Shown here piece by piece: positions 23,587-31,969 of a DNA stretch of 37,041 nt. The translations under genes were made by a program, and so were the position numbers. Source of the DNA: Candidatus Fermentithermobacillaceae bacterium (GTDB taxonomy: Bacteria > Bacillota > Sulfobacillia > Fermentithermobacillales > Fermentithermobacillaceae); the NCBI GenBank assembly GCA_012837895.1, contig DUQH01000117.1, positions 1 to 37,041 of the forward strand. Direction: 5' to 3'. Numbering within the stretch: position 1 is the stretch's first letter; every line of letters begins with the position of its first letter. Under the pieces are notes generated by a model. That model ran no database searches. It saw only the letters and a list, made by a program, of their open reading frames with translations, and was not told the origin of the DNA.

Positions 23587-25077
23587 TTATTTATAGAAAC
23601 CCAACGGGTCATTCGCAACACCATCAACATGGACTTCAAAATGCAGGTGCGGGCCTGTAGACACACCAGTGCTGCCCACGTATCCGATAACGTCGCCCTT
23701 CTTTACCTCTTGACCTGTGGATACTGCAAACTTAGACAAGTGGGCATACCATGTCTGCATATTGCTCCCGTGAGCTATCTTGACGAGATTACCGTAACCT
23801 CCGTTCCATCCTGCGAAAACAACCATTCCTGAATCTGCCGCTATAATTGGCGTGCCTGATGCAGCCCCAATGTCGACTCCCCTGTGGTATGAACCCCACC
23901 TTGGGCCGAACTTGGAAGTTATCGTACCCTGCACAGGCCATGCCAGTTCGCCTGAACCCATTTCAGGCACTTGCTTGCTGCCTCTCACAAGCTTCCGGGT
24001 TACAGGATAAGAGAGGATCCTTTCGGAAATCTTGCGTCTGGAAACTTCTTGCCCGTTTTCCCTCATGATCTCCTCTACCACTTCTTTTTGGCCGCTCTGG
24101 CCCGCTTGTGTCACAGTTTCCTGCCACGGCCACATAGAGTCATCATGGGTCACTTCTGTGGAATAGGGAATCGAGACTGTGTAGGTCACCACTTCGCGGC
24201 TGTACAAGGTGACATAAGGATCGGGCACAATCAGGTTGAGGTTCTCACCTTCCTTGATGAGGTCGCCTTGGATATTCGGATTTGCTTTCCTCAGGTCGTC
24301 GACGGTCATGTTGTTGGCCTGGGCAATAGCCCACAAGCTGTCTCCTCGCTGGACAACGTAGCTGAGCATCTTGTCAGTGCCCCTGGTAAGGATATCGACT
24401 GCTTCTTGTTTGCTGCGGAACAAGGATGTGGCAACTTCTTGCTCGACTATGTCGATCTTTTCCTTTATGAGCACTTCTTCAACGGTTGCATGACCCGCTT
24501 TTACGATGCTGTTAATGTAATTCTTCCTGAGATCATCCAGCGCCCCACGTGCCGCGTCTTCAGAACACAAGGCCACTACATCCTGCCCGTTTACACATAT
24601 TACATAGCCTGGCGCGACAAATCCGATCTTTTCCTTGAGAATCTCTCCGAGTTCATCTGGATCGGTAGCTTCCAAACCTTTTTCCCACTTGATTTTCTGG
24701 CAATCGATCTGACACGAAGGGACGGCTTCTGCACCAACCCTGAACGATTCCTCTTCTGAAAGCCTCCACACCATTTCGGCTACAAGGGCTTCGTCGTCGG
24801 TATATCCGACAAGTTCGCCGTCAATCGTGACTGCGAACAAACACGGGCGGTTGGCGTTAGTCATTGCAACTGCTAAGAGAACTACCGCCGCCGCCACCAG
24901 GGTTATGTATATGGCATTTCTGTTAAGCTTGCGCGTCCTGAGCTTCTTGTCACCGGCCCCTGACGCATCCGGCACATTCGGTCTTCCCGGTCTCAGCCGC
25001 CTTTTAGGCGGCAGGCCTGATTCGGTTTTCTCCACGTTCATACAAGTTTCATCCATTTGTATTGCCGCACTCAACAC
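23587..25077 (-). CDS. Membrane-anchored M23 endopeptidase with LysM and G5 domains
   Basis: A cell-wall hydrolase. Order of parts in 496 residues: a basic cytoplasmic tail, one membrane segment (about 54-73, AIYITLVAAAVVLLAVAMT), and an extracellular region. A LysM peptidoglycan-binding domain comes next (SYVVQRGDSLWAIAQANNM onward, about 240-285), then a G5-like domain (VVTYTVSIPYSTEV to VTRKLVRGSKQ). The C-terminal M23 metallopeptidase has the zinc ligands in HRGVDIGA and HLHFEVH. It presumably cuts peptide cross-links during growth or sporulation. The start is uncertain: GTG 25077, ATG 25056 and ATG 25041 are all in frame and none has a strong ribosome site. Confidence 0.93.
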   Translation of the reverse strand: MLSAAIQMDETCMNVEKTESGLPPKRRLRPGRPNVPDASGAGDKKLRTRKLNRNAIYITLVAAAVVLLAVAMTNANRPCLFAVTIDGELVGYTDDEALVAEMVWRLSEEESFRVGAEAVPSCQIDCQKIKWEKGLEATDPDELGEILKEKIGFVAPGYVICVNGQDVVALCSEDAARGALDDLRKNYINSIVKAGHATVEEVLIKEKIDIVEQEVATSLFRSKQEAVDILTRGTDKMLSYVVQRGDSLWAIAQANNMTVDDLRKANPNIQGDLIKEGENLNLIVPDPYVTLYSREVVTYTVSIPYSTEVTHDDSMWPWQETVTQAGQSGQKEVVEEIMRENGQEVSRRKISERILSYPVTRKLVRGSKQVPEMGSGELAWPVQGTITSKFGPRWGSYHRGVDIGAASGTPIIAADSGMVVFAGWNGGYGNLVKIAHGSNMQTWYAHLSKFAVSTGQEVKKGDVIGYVGSTGVSTGPHLHFEVHVDGVANDPLGFYK

Positions 25078-25517
25078 AAACCCGCCAAACTCTGACTCCG
25101 CTTGATATCGTGGCCCTTCCTCCTATTAAAGTGCAGCCCTTCCCTCCTTCTCGAAAAAGTTGCTTGCTTACGGTGGCCATGCGCCTTACGCACCTGTCGT
25201 TCCTGGATTACTTTTGTTCTGCAAAAGGCAATATTCTCTCCTGAGGAGAAAATTCCTGCCCGGTTAACGTAAGGCATATTATGCAGACTCGTTCAAAACA
25301 GACACAAGCTGCAGGTCCTTACATGGGTCTAAAGCGTTGGTTCTATCTTAAGAGCCTGACTAGAATACATAATCGATTATAAATGATAGGGTTGGGATAT
25401 CAATCCTTTCTGCCTCTTGATTCCCTCTGTTGGTTTGGATATCCTGCAATCTCCTTGACGCTAATTAATGCCATAGATAACTTGTTATTATAATTTCCCC
25501 AAACAGGTAAATATTAT
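25078..25517. other. Divergent intergenic region between two M23 peptidase genes
   Basis: A 440-base gap with no convincing gene; a 68-residue minus-strand frame (25071-25277) is basic, low-similarity and overlaps the peptidase start. Visible features are a 13-base palindrome TCTCCTGAGGAGA (25238-25250) and a perfect TATAAT on the plus strand at 25489-25494 just before the second peptidase gene. A TTGACG (25455-25460) is too far from that TATAAT to pair with it. I could not match the region to a known riboswitch. Confidence 0.4.
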
Positions 25518-26252
25518 ATGGACAGGAGAGTGTTGCCATTTATGGACCGGAGGCAGAGCCACGAAACTGTCTACATATTCAGGATGAGAAGGTCTTGGCG
25601 GCCGCTCTTGGCGCTTTTTTGTTTGGTAGCAGGCATGAGCGCCGGGGTCCACTCCCAACTGGCCATCCAATCCTCCGCCGCCGTGGCCGGATTGGATAAA
25701 CCTGCTGTTTCACCGGAGCTGCCTGCCGCGGAAGTGATGTTCCTCCTGCCTGACCCCGGTCAAGATCTCAGCGAAAACATTGCCGTTAACGAAGCAAAAG
25801 AATACGATGACCTTCTCGGTTTGCTGCGTGCTAGCCGTACCAGGGCAGATGAATCCGAGTCGAGAGCCCTTTCATTTATATGGCCTGTGGAAGGCAAAGT
25901 CACAGATGCCTTTGGTTGGAGGACACATCCCATTACAGGAAAGAGGCAGTTTCACAACGGGATTGACATAGCAGCCCGGTCCGGTACACCGGTTAGGTCT
26001 GTTGCAGCCGGGACGGTTGAATTCACAGGATGGTCAGAAGGATACGGGAGAATTATCATCATAAGCCACGGGGAAGGATACCGCAGCAAGTACGGGCACC
26101 TGTCCAGGTATGTGGTTTCCTCAGGGCAGAAGGTAACCAGGGGCGAAATCATCGGTTACGTCGGGGAATCAGGGAATGCCACAGGCCCTCATTGCCACTT
26201 TGAAGTGGAAATCGGAGGCCGCGCGGTAGATCCCAATTATTACTTGCCTTAG
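25518..26252 (+). CDS. Secreted M23 family metallopeptidase
   Basis: A 244-residue protein with an N-terminal hydrophobic segment after basic residues (RPLLALFCLVAGMSAGV, about 29-45), acting as a signal peptide or anchor. A linker of about 70 residues follows, then a C-terminal M23 domain beginning at IWPVEGKVTDAFGWR (about 118). Zinc motifs are HNGIDIAA and HCHFEVE. Unlike the neighbour on the other strand it has no LysM or G5 domain. It probably cleaves peptidoglycan cross-links outside the membrane. ATG 25518 is used; ATG 25542 is an alternative. It ends just before bofA; in some spore-formers M23 peptidases act at the same stage, but no specific role can be assigned from sequence. Confidence 0.9.
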   Translation: MDRRVLPFMDRRQSHETVYIFRMRRSWRPLLALFCLVAGMSAGVHSQLAIQSSAAVAGLDKPAVSPELPAAEVMFLLPDPGQDLSENIAVNEAKEYDDLLGLLRASRTRADESESRALSFIWPVEGKVTDAFGWRTHPITGKRQFHNGIDIAARSGTPVRSVAAGTVEFTGWSEGYGRIIIISHGEGYRSKYGHLSRYVVSSGQKVTRGEIIGYVGESGNATGPHCHFEVEIGGRAVDPNYYLP

Positions 26253-26337
26253 CCGCCTGATCCAGGACCTCATTGCGTGCCGCTCCGTGTTTCAGTCTTC
26301 CCGGGTCCCTATGCTGCAAACCAATCAAAGGGCCAGG

Positions 26338-26598
26338 TCAGATGAAGTACTTGACTGCAAGGAGCAGCAGCGCTCCCGGAACTCCCAGGATGCCTACGGT
26401 AAGGGCAGTAACCAGGTTGAGGCCTATGTGAAACCCGAAAAATCCCCCGGCTATGTTCACCGCCCATATCCCGAAAAACGCAACCAGGGATCTAAGCGCC
26501 ACCTTGCCAAGATGTTTGAGGCGGCCGGCAAGCAGCCTGAGTATGACATATACGGTCAACAAGGCCACAGCAAAACCTAAAGCTAAGCTGAGATCCAA
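26338..26598 (-). CDS. bofA: Pro-sigma-K processing inhibitor BofA family protein
   Basis: An 86-residue integral membrane protein with hydrophobic segments near 5-23, 37-52 and 62-84, and the conserved BofA core GGFFGFHIGLNLVTALTVG followed by ILGVPGALLLL. In Bacillus BofA sits in the outer forespore membrane and holds the SpoIVFB protease inactive until sigma-K is needed, so it marks a spore-former. The start is TTG 26598, with GGAGGG six bases upstream. It follows yaaL by about 70 bases on the same strand, the Bacillus order, but recR, the usual next gene upstream, is 6 kb away. Confidence 0.9.
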   Translation of the reverse strand: MDLSLALGFAVALLTVYVILRLLAGRLKHLGKVALRSLVAFFGIWAVNIAGGFFGFHIGLNLVTALTVGILGVPGALLLLAVKYFI

Positions 26599-26669
26599 GA
26601 AAATCCCTCCAAGAAATGCCTATGAATGTGAGCAGGATTGTATTCTGGGAAATCAGCCTGTCGGCGAAG

Positions 26670-26957
26670 TTACTGGCACATGCTTTGGTCGTTCTGCGCC
26701 GTGTACTCCCGGAGTTTTCTGAGGTAATAGGAGTATTTCTTCCTGGCTGCTTCCATCAGGAAGATAGCTTCGTCAACCCTGTCCGCTTCTGTGGCTTCCC
26801 TAAAACAGGACGCCGCCACGTCGTAGTCCTTTTGGGCTTGCCTAAGGGCTCTTAGCAATTGGGCCATTTCGTTATCCTGGCCTTCTTGCTTTCTTGAGAA
26901 CAAGTCAAACAGTTGCATCCGCCTGGTCGCCCCCACATTCATATGTGTACGCAGCAT
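26670..26957 (-). CDS. yaaL: YaaL/DUF2508 family protein
   Basis: A 95-residue soluble, mostly helical protein (QLLRALRQAQKDYDVAAS, then DEAIFLMEAARKKYSYYLRK) that fits the YaaL/DUF2508 family, whose function is unknown. The family call rests on these segments plus position: in Bacillus the gene lies between recR and bofA. The start is uncertain; ATG 26957, ATG 26942 and ATG 26918 are all in frame, and the last, which starts MQLFDLFSRK, looks most like family members, with GGGGGC and AGGCGG upstream. It is probably co-transcribed with bofA. Upstream begins the accessory segment that separates it from recR. Confidence 0.85.
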   Translation of the reverse strand: MLRTHMNVGATRRMQLFDLFSRKQEGQDNEMAQLLRALRQAQKDYDVAASCFREATEADRVDEAIFLMEAARKKYSYYLRKLREYTAQNDQSMCQ

Positions 26958-27132
26958 CGATTACATTTGATACTATTTCCAGTATGGGATTGGGGTGGTA
27001 ATTTTATACATATTGGGCCCAACTCAAGGAAAAGGCCGTTCTCAAGGCTAGGGCCGGGCTAAGACGCGCCTGATAGCCGGGTAGTATCTTGTTCCACGCG
27101 GATTTCTTATAATGATGATGGGAGGCATTAGT

Positions 27133-28005
27133 GTGGGAAAGGTCAATTACAGGAAAGTGCAACAAGTGCTCCTCGTCATCTTACTGGCCAATCTGCTGAT
27201 AGCCGGTACAAAAATCATTGCGGGCTCAGTTATTCAGAGTGCGAGCATGACTGCTGACGGCTTTCATTCGCTTTCAGACGGTTTTTCTAACATTGTTGGG
27301 TTAATCGGTGCTCATTTTGCTTCCCAGCCTGAAGATGATGAACATCCTTACGGACACAACAAGTTTGAAACGTTGGCAGGCTTGTTCATTTCAATCATGC
27401 TTCTGTTTGCCGGCGGAAAGGTTGTCTTGGGGGCAATTGAGAGATTCAAAGAGCCAATCGTTCCCGAAATCTCAACCGAAAGCCTCATATTGCTAGTTGC
27501 TACACTGGTCATCAATATCGTTGTCTGTGTTGTGGAATATAGGAAGGGGAAAGAACTCGACAGTCCGATTCTTATTTCAGATTCAATGCACACGAGAAGT
27601 GACATTTACGTATCATCAGGGGTCTTGGCAACTCTGACAGGCATTAGGTTAGGGCTCCCCCCCATCATCGACCCTATTGTGTCATTAGTAGTAGCCGGCT
27701 TTATCCTTCATGCAGGTTATGAGATTTTCAAGGAGACCAGCGATGTGCTGGTTGACGGTGTGGCTGTGGATTCAGAAGAAATACGAGAGGTTGTAATGGG
27801 GTTTGAAGATGTCAAGAATGTTCATAACATCAGAAGCAGGGGCAGCAGGAATAATCTGAACATTGACTTACACATAACAGTCGACCCAAGACTGGATGTT
27901 GAAAGCGCACATAGACTAGTCCACGATATTGAAGATGCTATCAGGGCAAGATTCTGTGCCAATTCACAAGTGATAGCCCATGTCGAACCTGAGCAAGAAC
28001 TGTAG
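27133..28005 (+). CDS. Cation diffusion facilitator (CDF) family transporter
   Basis: A 290-residue membrane exporter for divalent cations (zinc, iron, manganese or similar) driven by proton exchange. Metal-site motifs are visible in the second helix (TADGFHSLSDGFSN) and fifth helix (ISDSMHTRSD), with HPYGHNKFE between helices 2 and 3. The C-terminal part after about residue 205 is the cytoplasmic dimerisation domain (SRGSRNNLNIDLHITVDP). About six membrane segments are seen. The frame opens at ATG 27112, but GGGAGG lies seven bases before GTG 27133, and a TATAAT at 27108-27113 overlaps the earlier ATG, so the GTG is the better start. The gene lies in the accessory segment between yaaL and recR, opposite to its neighbours. 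Confidence 0.92.
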   Translation: MGKVNYRKVQQVLLVILLANLLIAGTKIIAGSVIQSASMTADGFHSLSDGFSNIVGLIGAHFASQPEDDEHPYGHNKFETLAGLFISIMLLFAGGKVVLGAIERFKEPIVPEISTESLILLVATLVINIVVCVVEYRKGKELDSPILISDSMHTRSDIYVSSGVLATLTGIRLGLPPIIDPIVSLVVAGFILHAGYEIFKETSDVLVDGVAVDSEEIREVVMGFEDVKNVHNIRSRGSRNNLNIDLHITVDPRLDVESAHRLVHDIEDAIRARFCANSQVIAHVEPEQEL

Positions 28006-28007
28006 AT

Positions 28008-28037
28008 AAGAAGGCGGTTGCCCGGAACCGCCTTCTT
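28008..28037 (+). terminator. Terminator after the CDF transporter gene
   Basis: AAGAAGGCGGTT (28008-28019) and AACCGCCTTCTT (28026-28037) form a perfect 12-base stem with a 6-base loop, three bases after the stop codon, followed by CTT. The stem's own 3' side supplies the T-rich end. Confidence 0.8.
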
Positions 28038-28132
28038 CTTACCAGGTTATGCAGCGACCATCAGGTTACACAGCAATTGCTGTTTCGGCCATATGGCACA
28101 TCACGGTATGGCCTGCACCGACTTCTACTTCT

Positions 28133-29158
28133 TCAGGTTCCTTGTGCGTACATATGTTGTTTAACACCGCCTATCGCAGAAGTATTTTCAGACATCATAT
28201 GACACTTGGCATAATGGCCTTGGCCCATGTGCATCAAAGACGGGGAAGTAGTACGACAGATGTCTTTGGCATGTTCACACCTGGGTGCAAACCGGCATCC
28301 CGGAGGTACCTTTATCATGCTTGGCACGGTTCCAGGAATAGCGTCCAGCCGTCTTGGTTTCTCCTGTCCTATTACAATGTACGGCCTGGCTCTCAACAAT
28401 CCTATGGTATATGGGTGCAGGGGCTTCTCAAAGAGAGTAAACACGTCAGCACGTTCAACGATTTGCCCGGCGTACATTACACATACTTCGTCTGCCACTT
28501 CAGCTATTACGCCTAAGTCATGGGTAATCATTAGCATAGCCATATTACTCTTGTTTTGAATGTCGCGGATGAGTCTCAATATTTGGGCCTGAATAGTCAC
28601 GTCCAAAGCAGTACTAGGCTCATCTGCTATTACCAATTCGGGCTTGCGTGCCAAAGCCATGGCAATCATGACGCGTTGCCGGATTCCTCCGGATAGCTGA
28701 TGAGGATATGCATTCATTCTTGACTCCACGTCTGTTATGCCAACCAGCAACAGCATCTTTAGAGCTTCTTCGCGAGCTTATTCGGAAGACACGTCTTGGT
28801 GAGTCGTAATCGCTTCCATCAGCTGGTTTCCTATAGTAAGCACAGGATTTAGGGAAGTCATTGGTTCTTGGAATATCATGGAGATACGATTTCCCCTGAT
28901 ATCGCACATCTCATCAACACTTTTTTCCAGAAGGTTCTCGCCCCTAAACATGATCTTCCCCGACTCGATAATGGCGGTCTTGGCTAAAAGGCCCATTATC
29001 GATAAGGCGGTAACAGATTTGCCGCAACCTGATTCACCGACCAGGCCCAAAGTGGCGCCTCGTGAGATGGAAAAGCTTACACCGTCAACTGCTGTGACTT
29101 CTCCATAGTCTGCGGCAAAGCTGGCGCTCAAGTTTTCTACTCGCAAAAGTTCTTCCAT
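28133..29158 (-). pseudogene. Peptide ABC transporter ATPase (OppD/DppD type), broken by an in-frame stop
   Basis: Two halves of one ATPase lie in the same frame. The first (29158-28778) has Walker A GESGCGKS and the Q-loop [11 protein letters not shown]. The second (28756-28133) has the ABC signature LSGGIRQRV, Walker [13 protein letters not shown], the H-loop MITHDLGV, and the oligopeptide-family cysteine tail CRFAPRCEHAKDIC. They are separated only by a TAA at 28778-28780, in HQDVSSE-stop-AREEALKM, where relatives have a sense codon. A possible second lesion is a frameshift at the 3' end: the other frame continues as GHTVMCHM to a stop at 28066. The two halves cannot make a normal protein unless the stop is read through. 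It is the last gene of a decayed opp operon. Confidence 0.9.
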
Positions 29159-29184
29159 GTGACCCTCTTCCTCTCAGCATAGTT

Positions 29185-30088
29185 CTAACGCTTCATAAAC
29201 GGATCCAAAGCATCGCGGAGCCCGTCACCTAGGAAGTTAAAAGAAAGCACAGTGAACAAAATCGCCAATCCTGGAAATACGGCATTCCAGGGAGCTGTAA
29301 ACAGGTATTCTTTAGCAGCGGAAACCATAAGTCCCCAACTGGGAGTAGGTGGCTGCGCTCCGACGCCTAGAAAACTCAACCCTGCTTCCACATAATTGCC
29401 GAAGGAATCCCCATAGTAAGGAGTACGATTAAGGGAGCAAGACAGTTAGGCAATATATGTCTTATCAGGATGGTCCAGTCCTTGACTCCTATAGCTTTGG
29501 CGGCTTGAACAAAGTCTTGTTCTTTCAGGGATAGCGTTTGGGACCTGACTACTCTTGCCGCTCTTGCCCAGCCGACCACTGCCAAAGCGATGAACAGGTT
29601 GGCTAGTGAAGCGCCAAGAGTATATATGATAACCATGGCTAAAAGCAAAGAGGGAAAAGCAAGGAGAATGTCTACCAAGCGCATTATGAGAGTGTCAACC
29701 CACTTGCCGTAATAACCCGACAGCAATCCCATTATAGTGCCAATGAACATTGATATAAAACTGGGTATTAGACCGATTAATAGTGAGATCCGGCTTCCGT
29801 AAATAACTCTGCTTAGCACGTCTCTGCCATAAAAATCGGTACCAAACAAATACTCCCGTGAAGGAGGGAGAAACTGTTTGTGCAGATCCACATGATAAGG
29901 ATCGTGAGGTGATATTACAGGTGCAAGTAGGGCACGGCGATCATTATCAGTACTCCGATTGCACCTGCCATTCCAAGCTTACTTCGCCTAAACCGGAACC
30001 ATACTTCTTGCAGCATGGTGCGGTCGATTACTCCATCGTCGTCATATTCCTCTGCTGTAATCTGAATGCGTTCCCTTTCATCACTCAT
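29185..30088 (-). pseudogene. Peptide ABC transporter permease (OppC/DppC type) with two frameshifts
   Basis: The gene starts at ATG 30088 behind GAAGGTGA and reads MSDERERIQITAEEY onward through the first membrane segment, then hits a stop at 29915-29917. The correct frame resumes at about 29930 as APVISPHDPYHVDLHKQ. It continues through GTDFYGRDVLSRVIYG and the permease EAA-type loop [22 protein letters not shown] second frameshift falls at about 29388-29396: one frame ends [10 protein letters not shown]-stop, and the other continues [19 protein letters not shown] to the end at 29185. Put together, the pieces cover the whole family. The gene is therefore full-length but doubly frameshifted. 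Confidence 0.92.
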
Positions 30089-30100
30089 GTACTTTCACCT

Positions 30101-30601
30101 TCATTCATACCGGATTCCTGGATCAAGCAGTCCGTAAGAAATGTCTGCCACCAGATTTCCCAGGATTACTAATATTGTCACAAAAATGACGCTGCCCTGG
30201 AGCAAAGGCATGTCCCGGTTTTGAATGGCGCCGGCGGAAATACGGCCGACTCCGGGAATCCCGAAAACGCTCTCTGTAATGACCGTTCCTGATAACAAGC
30301 CTGCGATTTGCAGAGCCATAATCGTAACTACAGGCAGCATAGCATTCTTGAGCGCATGTTTGGTCAAGACAAGTCTTTCTCTCAAGCCTTTGGCCCTTGC
30401 AGTCCTTATATAATCCATCTGGATGGCTTCAAGAAGGCTTGAACGAGTAAGCCTGCTAATAGAGGCGGCTGAACTCCATCCCAATACCAATGCCGGCATA
30501 ATCAAAGAAGGCACGACGTTCAACAAGAAAAAGGTTAATGCCGTAACACCAATGAAAACTGGGATTGCCCACAACAAACGGTTAATAATAAAGCGTCCCA
30601 T
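30101..30601 (-). pseudogene. Peptide ABC transporter permease (OppB/DppB type) with a large internal deletion
   Basis: The frame begins with a normal OppB N-terminus (GRFIINRLLWAIPVFIGVTALTF, first membrane segment) up to LLNVVP. It then jumps straight to SLIMPALVLGWSSAASISRLTRSS, sequence that belongs about 130 residues later in the family. From there it is normal to the end, including the EAA-like loop DYIRTARAKGLRERLV and the final LLDPGIRYE. The product is about 166 residues instead of roughly 310, lacking the region with two or three membrane helices. The junction is near 30505-30511. The frame is preserved, so a short protein could be made, but it is unlikely to form a permease. ATG 30601 has GGGTGAGGAAG upstream. 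Confidence 0.87.
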
Positions 30602-30626
30602 CTTCCTCACCCCCGCTGAATACATG

Positions 30627-30677
30627 GGGCTACCTCAGGACACCGGATAAACCGCTATATATTGCCTGAGGTAGCCC
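30627..30677 (-). other. Strong stem-loop between the binding-protein and permease genes
   Basis: GGGCTACCTCAGG (30627-30639) and CCTGAGGTAGCCC (30665-30677) form a perfect 13-base stem with a 25-base loop. It begins 13 bases after the binding-protein stop and has no T-run. A stem at this place can stabilise the upstream message or partly stop transcription, giving more binding protein than permease. Confidence 0.7.
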
Positions 30678-30689
30678 TAAGCTGCTAAC

Positions 30690-31868
30690 TTACTTTAGAT
30701 TCGTATCAATATCGATGCTGTAATAGGACATGCTGGACCAGCCGTTCCATGATACTTGGAAATTGTTGACCCAAGGTTGAACCACGAATAGGTGTTTCAG
30801 GTGGAACAGCGGAACCCAAGCGGCATCTTCATATACGATCTTGTATTCAGCTTCTTGATACAGACGGTAACGCTCTTCAGGATCGCTTATCTGACGGCAT
30901 TGTTCCAAAATACCTCTGACTTCCTCATCCCAGTAGTTGAAAGACCTTGACTTGGGATTCTGGGCTCCAAAGAACGTGTACAAGAAGTTGTCGGGATCGT
31001 TAAAGTCGGCAGACCAGCTCGAGAAGTACATCGGGACTTCTCCCTCGCCCCTAATGGCATAGAAGGAGGCGCTGTCTACCTGCTTGATTGTAACGGAAAT
31101 GCCCACATCGGCCAACATGGCTTGAAGCGTTTCGTTGAAAGCTAGAGTCTGGGGACTATCAACTGTCTGCCAGATCTCGAGTTGACATTCACCAGGAGCG
31201 TATCCAGCCTCTTCAAGAAGGGCCTTTGCTTTGTCAGGATCAAATTCGAACCCGGGCAGATCAGGGTTGTATCCAGCGAGACCCATGCCTAGTATGCCTT
31301 TTGCCGGGACACCGGTTCCGTAGTACAGGGTCTCGAGAAGCAGTTCCCTGTCAATCGCGTATTGAATGGCTCTTCTTTCGTTTATGTTGTTGAAAGGTTC
31401 CATGTCCTGGTTCAGACACAGATAATAAGTTCCTACCCTAAGGCCGTCCTCGATTTTGTAGTTGGGGTTGTCTCTGAAGTAAGGAATCTGTGACCTTGCG
31501 CTATCCAGGTCAAAAACATCGAGTTCGCCATTTTCAAACATCATTCTCTGGGTCTCTGCGTCCGGGACAATCTTGATTGTTATCCCGTCCAGCTTGGCTC
31601 TGCCGTTCCAGTAGTCGTCATGAGCCTCCAAGACTATTTCGTTGTTGTAATCCCATTTGACCAGCTTAAATGGGCCGGTTCCGGCAGGTTCCAGACCGGA
31701 GTCAGTTCCTTTGGCTTCTGTTGCTTCGCGGTTATAGATTGAACAGCCGGGAACAGCCAAGCCAGCCGGGAATGGGGCAAAACTGGTCTCAAGAGTTATC
31801 TCAACTGTGTAATCATCGATCACTTTTAGCCCTTCAGTATGATCTGCTACACCGTCAAGCCTCTCTTG
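30690..31868 (-). pseudogene. Peptide-binding protein of an ABC transporter (OppA/DppA type), 5' end deleted
   Basis: The remaining frame reads from about QERLDGVADHTEGLKVIDDYTVEI through AGTGPFKLVKWDYNNEIVLEA, then NERRAIQYAIDRELLLET, to a normal C-terminus (WVPLFHLKHLFVV). That is family 5 solute-binding sequence. About 150 N-terminal residues, including the lipoprotein signal peptide, are missing; relatives are about 510-540 residues, while a GTG start at 31823 would give only 377. Without export the protein cannot serve a transporter. Directly upstream is the N-terminal fragment of an unrelated methyltransferase, so the 5' end was lost in a deletion that joined two genes. It is the first gene of the decayed opp operon. 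Confidence 0.88.
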
Positions 31869-31945
31869 AGTTTATGGTTCCATTTGGGGTCATTGAGTTC
31901 CGCTATTTCATCAAAATTATTTTTCACCACATCATAGTCTTCCAT
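31847..31945 (-). pseudogene. N-terminal fragment of a SAM-dependent methyltransferase
   Basis: A 32-codon frame starts at ATG 31945 behind a GAGGCGGGAAG run. Its first 24 residues (MEDYDVVKNNFDEIAELNDP then KWNH) look like the N-terminus of a class I methyltransferase different from the intact one next door. After that the sequence passes into out-of-frame peptide-binding-protein sequence and stops at 31847-31849. I read it as the left half of a deletion junction near 31870. Confidence 0.55.
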
Positions 31946-31969
31946 TTTCACTTCCCGCCTCATGAAATC

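Noticed and set aside
25071-25277. 68-residue minus-strand frame before the LysM/M23 gene
   Set aside because: Basic, no recognisable domain, and overlaps the peptidase start; I treat it as leader sequence.
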